Below are positions 59,341-64,000 of a stretch of DNA of 64,000 bases, piece after piece; within the stretch, counting starts at the first letter, position 1; the number at the start of each line of letters is the position of its first letter. The position numbers and the translations under genes are program-made. The notes beneath the pieces were generated by a model. That model did no database searches, was not told where the DNA came from, and was given only the letters and a program-made list of their open reading frames with translations. Source of the DNA: Lactifluus volemus (lineage: Eukaryota > Basidiomycota > Agaricomycetes > Russulales > Russulaceae). The stretch is from NCBI GenBank assembly GCA_022376515.1, contig WTXI01000038.1, positions 202,636 to 266,635 of the forward strand, read 5' to 3'.

Positions 59341-59620
59341 TCTGCAGCGCACTTCAGTTGAGTTACAAGGGCGCCCAACTTTTCCTCGACTTTGCCCCTT
59401 AGTTCGAAATGCCCATCAAGTCTGCGATAGACGCCGGGAACATTGAACGCTGAAATTATGCAGAAATGCTGACCACATTTCTGCTGCAATCTATAACTGG
59501 ACCAGACATCAGTTTGCTTCCTGTGGAACTCAAAAAGGTCGGAAGGCCGTGAGACAAGATAAAATTCTTGGCTGAAATGGGCACTGATTTAAGCATCCAA
59601 AATAATATTCGGGATATGGA
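59340..59620 (+). other. degenerate array linker fragment
   Basis: GAGTTACAAGGGCGCCCAAC, GATAGACGCCGGGAACATTGAACG and CTGCTGCAATCTATAACTGG match the linker upstream of neighbour-gene copies. The 5' exons of the gene are missing. Confidence 0.55.
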
Positions 59621-59815
59621 ACTGCTCTTCGATGGTTTTGCGCATGCAGAAAATTATTTCTGTGCTCTCAAGGATCTTGACGTGTTCATGGAACGGCATC
59701 AAAGACGAGCTCGCGTGGCTCGATCCGCTTTTGCGTAACGTCGGTGAGTGGAGCGTCCCCGTGGGCAATGGCGACGAGACGTGCGAGGTATGAATTTGAT
59801 CAGGAGTACTACTAG
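59617..59815 (+). pseudogene. neighbour-gene copy H, last exon only
   Basis: Corresponds to the last exon (ATTATTTCTGTGCTCTCAAG, GAGCGTCCCCGTGGGCAATG, ending near TTTGATCAGGAGTACTACTAG). It has single-base losses that shift the frame (GTGCTCTCAAGG instead of GTGCTCCTCAAGG) and no upstream exons. Confidence 0.65.
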
Positions 59816-59819
59816 TCTG

Positions 59820-60480
59820 TCCTTTTTGGTGCGTAGTCGTGGTGGAGGTGGTCCATGGCGTATGTCTGAGTTGACTCTCATCCTTCCGGTTCATCATGAT
59901 TGTCCTGTACTATACTAAAAAAAGTCACGTATACCTCGACTTTTGAGACACATTTTGGAGAAGCTGGGGTAAGGAGTTGATGACGTCACTTTGAATCGAT
60001 CTCACGGACAACAGGTTTTACCGCCGTGGCAGTACAGCACAAACTCTTAAAATGACATCATATGATGGAGACCACTTGACAAGCCGTACTGTATGCCGCA
60101 TGCCAGAACTTGGAGGGGGTAGTGATGACGACATGTCTTTTTTTTTTTGGAAAGCGCTTTTATTTCGGGAACTAACTACCGAATTAAATGCTAAGTGCAG
60201 GAGATTTGCCATCAGCTTATCTTAGCGCGTGGAGCCGGGCCGGTGGATCGGGGAGAGGACTTACGCACATCCCTGTTAGGGAATAATGTGGGACTCACCT
60301 GGGGCAGCTATCATGGCCTCCTACCCACTAAAACCTCACGATTGTAGAGCAGTTGTATGGGGGTCCCCAGTCTGTCTTAGGATGAGATCCCAGGTGTGGC
60401 GTACTATCATAGTGCATTCTCTGTCTCACTTGATTTTCTTAGCCATGATTCTATCGTTGGTAGGTCTTCTGTTGATTTAA
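59820..60480. other. no gene; junction sequence with a poly(T) tract
   Basis: Module similarity fades after ATACCTCGACTTTTGAGACA. A 12-T tract near 60140 may mark another retroposon, but no target duplication is evident. Confidence 0.35.
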
Positions 60481-60658
60481 GACGGACAATACCTAGCTGA
60501 AGATTTCTACAAGTCAATACTGTCGAGCGACGAACGATGAACCAGGGGTACCTTATTACGAGAGATCGGCGAGGGGGCTTCGGGACGCTGTGAAGAACCT
60601 GCTGTCCAAAAAGGTGTCTTTGGAGAGACGGGTGAATTATGTGCACTATGGCGCATGA
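60481..60658 (+). pseudogene. 3' fragment of a CHAT protease gene, frameshifted
   Basis: Matches the last ~58 codons of the CHAT genes from GACGGACAATAC to the TGA at 60656-60658. A 7-nt insertion near 60533-60539 (AGCGACGAACGATGAACC where others have AGCGATGAACC) shifts the frame. The catalytic residues and everything upstream are absent. Confidence 0.8.
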
Positions 60659-60942
60659 TTAGTGGTGTTGCTACAATGTCTGTGAGTCGTTGGGTTTTGT
60701 CTGACATGATATTAAACCAAGTTATTAGGGTTAGGGTAACCACTGCCCTTGGGAATTCGCGTTCCGACTATTGTTTTCAAATTTGCCGTTTCCTCATCCA
60801 TGCTCTCTTCACCATCCTCCGGATTCCAAGGATCGTGGACCACTGATGCAACATCAAGCCATACCCCTTTCCTGCGATGCCACCTCGGGTATGACCTCGG
60901 GACTGACTCTACCATGACGTTGTGCCGTCTCATGCCACCTGG
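60659..60942 (+). other. 3' flank of the CHAT fragment
   Basis: Matches the standard CHAT 3' flank up to GCCGTCTCATGCCACCT near 60942, then joins unrelated sequence. Confidence 0.6.
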
Positions 60943-61185
60943 ACGAACCCGAGGACTTCTCGATCACGGAAGATGGATCTGTAGGCGAGGAGGTGGAGCC
61001 TGAGGGTGGGATCAAGTTCAAGTTCAACATACCGCCAGCTTTCGCCTCGCCTGTGTCTTCGCAGACACCTTTCCCAACGACACCTCCCGACCACTCCCCA
61101 CTAGCACCCCCCAAGTCCGCGCCATATTACGAACCTGCGATTGAAAACGACGACGACGACACCGCTCTTCTCACTTTCTCTACTG
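60943..61185 (+). other. coding-like fragment, unrecognised (acidic, IKFKFNIPP motif)
   Basis: An open frame with protein-like composition: acidic DEPEDFSITEDGSVGEEVE, then GGIKFKFNIPPAFASP, then a Pro/Ser/Thr stretch and ENDDDDTALL. It has no clear start and joins CHAT 3' flank directly on its left side, so it looks like an exon fragment moved here. Family unknown. Confidence 0.4.
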
Positions 61186-62395
61186 CCCCTTTGGTTTCCT
61201 GCACGGGTGCTTCACCAAAACACCCTCTGGGATTCCCCGCACGACCGCACTTCTGCGCTTCGAAGGGCCTGCGAAGAATACCACGTCTTCCCCTCTTCGC
61301 GTGCCGGCGGCATTACCACATATTACAGTCGAGTAAGCGCGGGGTGTGCGCCCCTCATTCATCCCCGCAGCCTGTCGCTGTGCTAACTTTAATTCCCCAG
61401 CCCCGCAACGAAAGCACGGGCGAGTTCTAGTATATGAGTACCCCAGGAACGGCGTATCCTGCTGTACTCAACGGAATCCATTTACCGTCAGAACCGCTGC
61501 ACAGCCATATTCGCAGCCTCTGTCTGGTGAGGTGGCGGTGAACCCCATCGTCCACAAATACTGACGCGAGCGGCACGAGTTCATCCCAGTCGTTTGCTGC
61601 GCTGCAAAACTTCGTGAAATTCATGCCACCACTCGCGTCGCCGTTCTCGTGATCCCCTTCTGGCATTCGCACTGTTGCCTCGTCTGAAGGAGGCTCGTCG
61701 ATGGAGGAGATAACCAACAATGATGACAATAAATGTGAACAGGGGCCGGATGCTAGTACAAATGGATATCGCACTTCGGCGTGGTCCTTCCTGCGTTAGA
61801 CGCCCAGGGACATTCTACTACTGTATTTCATCTCTGTCTGTTCCATCTACCTTTGACCCATCCCTTTCTGGTACACTGCATAATCAATACCAGAGCATTG
61901 AGCTCCAGGAAGGTCGGCCCTCATGATCACAGTCTCCTCCTTCGCATTCCCCCAATTCCGGTGCTTCACGAATCACGACTCGCAGGACTAGATACAATTT
62001 GAAGTACGAGCAAGTTCCACGAATTATGTACCCATGCACCAATGGTCAAAGAAGAAAGGTCGACCCTCATATCCTTCGAGTCTATCTGCAACTACTACCC
62101 GGCGATCATCGCTGCCAATGTTGTGGGGCTCTAATTACAAGGACATGCCAGTGTCCCAGGAAGATGCGAAACAGGACAGGTAACGGTCTGCCGCATACTA
62201 GTACACGTGCAGTTGCAAAAGTTGTATCGCGTTCGACCTCATGAACCTGCACTTGAGGCCGCGCCGCATATCCTTCTCCAGGTCAGTTCATGTGTCGGAG
62301 TTTATAATGTTACAAAAATGGCAAGCTTGGAAATCTCGCGAGTCTGAAGCATAGCTTGTGACATAGCGTGACTGGGATAGAGGGTCTACTTAGTA
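61186..62395. other. no recognised gene
   Basis: Only short frames without family resemblance. I see nothing firm here. Confidence 0.4.
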
Positions 62396-63121
62396 ACAAG
62401 GTGAACGCCACCTTTTGATCCCATCCCCGCCTCGGGCATCTTGAGGTTCAACAAAAGTAGTGAAGCGAAGGTTGAAGGCTTCGGTGGCCACCCCAAGTTT
62501 ATGTCGCTTCCTGTCCATGTAAGCTGATGCAGGGTGGTGGTGTAAAGTGCCGTGGGAGGGGACAAACCGAGTGGAAAGAGCCAGATTGTTCCGTAACATG
62601 GCGCCCACTGGTACTAGAACGAGGATAACGCATTTCCAACACGCACTCTACACGCCTCACTTCTTAATGGCTATTGTTCTATTTGAGACTGTAGAGGCCT
62701 TCGCTACCTCTGTGCGTCAATACTCGAATCATTTTCGCTAGCCGTATACGGCGAACCTGACTCGGAGTCCTCATGCCAGTATTCTCAATTAGTTTCAGTT
62801 GGCTTGCGCACACCCAGTACAGGGCGACTGCACAATCTAGAACTTTCGTCATCAGCAAGGTTTAATTGATTTTATGCTAGCTGGGCCTGTCAGTTTCTAT
62901 GCGCAACATATGGTATCCTGCATGACGCTACACTGCCAGTGGGCGCTCTTTTCATCATGGTGGCCACGTGAATTGCATGTGTGACGGCCTGGGTCCAGCA
63001 CGTTAAATATGGCCCCTACCGTGCACACATCTCCCCTTTCCGACTCAAGCTTGAATCTCATTCTATTTCTATCCCAAAGTCGTCCTCTGGTTGTTGTGCT
63101 TTACTTTTTCGAAATTGAGAT
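62396..63121 (+). promoter_or_regulatory. array linker and promoter of the last CHAT copy
   Basis: Contains the longest version of the exon-like segment (DPIPASGILRFNKSS, then KVEGFGGHPKFMSLPVH at 62415-62518, ending at GTAAGC). The conserved upstream segments follow, with a TTAAATAT box near 63003 and the ATG at 63122. Confidence 0.5.
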
Positions 63122-64000
63122 ATGGACACCAAGAAATGTGAGTCAAACTTTCGTGTGACATACAAACGTATCTTATTTGCAGACTCTCTTCCTGATATCG
63201 AGGGCTTCATTTTTGCTCGTGAATGTATCATTTCGTCACTACCTCGATTTGGTCGTCGGCGCGCCTATTATCTTATCTCCCTTTTGAATTGGAGATTTTA
63301 TCACTACGTCCAGTCTGGTTCGAAGGAGCAGCTGGATAAATCAATTCTCCACTTGGTAGAAGCACAACTCCTATCGGTCAAGCCTACGGCAGATTCCATT
63401 CAGCCCTTTCACATGCTCGCGAAGGCCCTTTTTGTCGATTAGACAAATTCAAGCAGCCAGAAGATGTTGAATCTTGCGTCAAGTACCTCGTTATTTGCGA
63501 AACCAACGGTGTCAACTTGAAGTCGGCGTCGGCATTCCACACGAATACGTCACATTACATCTGGTGAGGGCATTGGATATTCGGGTGGAGTTGAATACAT
63601 GCGACATCAAGGAGGATATGCTGGATATCAGGGAGATGACGACTCTCTGTCGTGAATTGCTCAACTCGGATATCTCGGGAGCACTCTCGAAAGTCACCTT
63701 CTAACCTTGCCAATGGCTTTGACAAGATAGTACCCAATATGTTGCCAGGGAGGAAGTTGTAAATCCACTGATCGAATGCTTCCGGGAAGCGAACGTTCGC
63801 TTGCCATATTCCTACTACCTTTCCTTTTCACTTGCACGTTTCTCGCCCTTCGCTTCCACAAAAATGATTCGATATTGATTGCGAGGAGGCAATAACAATC
63901 CTAAAGAAAATCCTAATCCCTTCCGACCTCCCTCAAGACGATCGAAGTCAATTCCAGGACTCTGCCTTGGCGGAGATCGCGCAAATTTCCTCTCGCCGCT
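63122..64000 (+). pseudogene. TPR-CHAT protease gene, array copy 6, frameshifted and cut by window end
   Basis: Starts like the intact copies (MDTKK), but the intron is 45 nt instead of 56 (63138-63182), after an internal deletion that removes CGATTAATTCT-type sequence. Exon 2 is open for 86 codons, then loses one T in the T-run at 63429-63433 and meets a stop. Further indels follow: a missing T at GTACCTCGTTATT (~63487), an in-frame 9-nt insertion (GATATGCTGGATATC, ~63620), and losses around 63680, 63747 and 63840. At least five lesions in 880 bp show it is dead within the visible part. Confidence 0.85.

Noticed and set aside
60138..60152. Poly(T) tract as the start of a second poly(A) retroposon
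   Set aside because: No flanking direct repeat could be found and there is no empty site to compare.
1..64000. Possible bacterial origin of the CHAT genes or contamination
   Set aside because: Each CHAT gene has a spliceosomal intron with fungal GT-AG signals and sits among fungal transposons, so the locus is fungal. Ancient transfer of the domain cannot be judged here.

Overview
The window is nuclear DNA of a filamentous fungus, most likely a basidiomycete of the Agaricomycetes. The reasons are very short spliceosomal introns (45-80 nt, GTRNGT...YAG), a Plavaka-type (tnp2-like) DNA transposon, small solo LTRs, and a tandem family of large eukaryote-style TPR-CHAT proteins. Nothing bacterial is seen.

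The backbone is a tandem array of one ~6.5 kb module. Each module holds (i) a CHAT-protease gene of about 1,030 codons and (ii) a linker carrying copies of an unrelated neighbour gene. Five CHAT genes are complete and open: 3427-6566, 16213-19364, 22733-25887, 34398-37540 and 41104-44258. The 3' end of another lies at 1-135, a broken 3' fragment at 60481-60658, and a frameshifted copy runs off the right edge from 63122. Every complete copy has the same two-exon structure: a 16-nt first exon, a 56-nt intron, then one long exon. The His/Cys pair of the caspase-like CHAT domain is present in all five. The neighbour gene, copied at least eight times (near 1.0, 12.2, 14.9, 20.3, 31.9, 38.7, 45.2 and 59.6 kb), appears broken in every copy. 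The contrast suggests that selection keeps the CHAT reading frames.

The modules are near-identical, so they act as empty-site controls for each other and expose insertions cleanly. These are: a 4.6 kb terminal-inverted-repeat element carrying host-gene fragments (6854-11462); a poly(A) retroposon with a 14-bp target duplication (15463-15611); a 5.2 kb insertion with a CTGTG target duplication, a chain of DNA hairpins, a nested hAT-like element and a broken cyclophilin-40 TPR fragment (26270-31429); and a 253-bp mariner-type MITE (37591-37843). All lie in linkers, none in a CHAT exon.

From about 46.8 to 59.3 kb the array is interrupted. A ~9 kb Plavaka element (about 47.2-56.26 kb) carries three minus-strand genes: a tnp2-like transposase with one in-frame stop, an accessory gene split by two solo LTRs, and a second accessory gene. 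A two-finger C2H2 gene follows at 57155-57685; a decayed copy of it sits at 14060-14347. The right end (59.3-64 kb) is a degenerate edge of the CHAT array.

By analogy with known CHAT proteases, the TPR superhelix would sense a ligand and the CHAT domain would cut a target protein. Sequence differences among copies are concentrated in the TPR-like half, while the CHAT half is nearly invariant. This fits a diversifying recognition array with one shared effector activity, possibly in immunity, non-self recognition or regulated cell death. That role is inference; no substrate gene such as a gasdermin is recognisable in the window.
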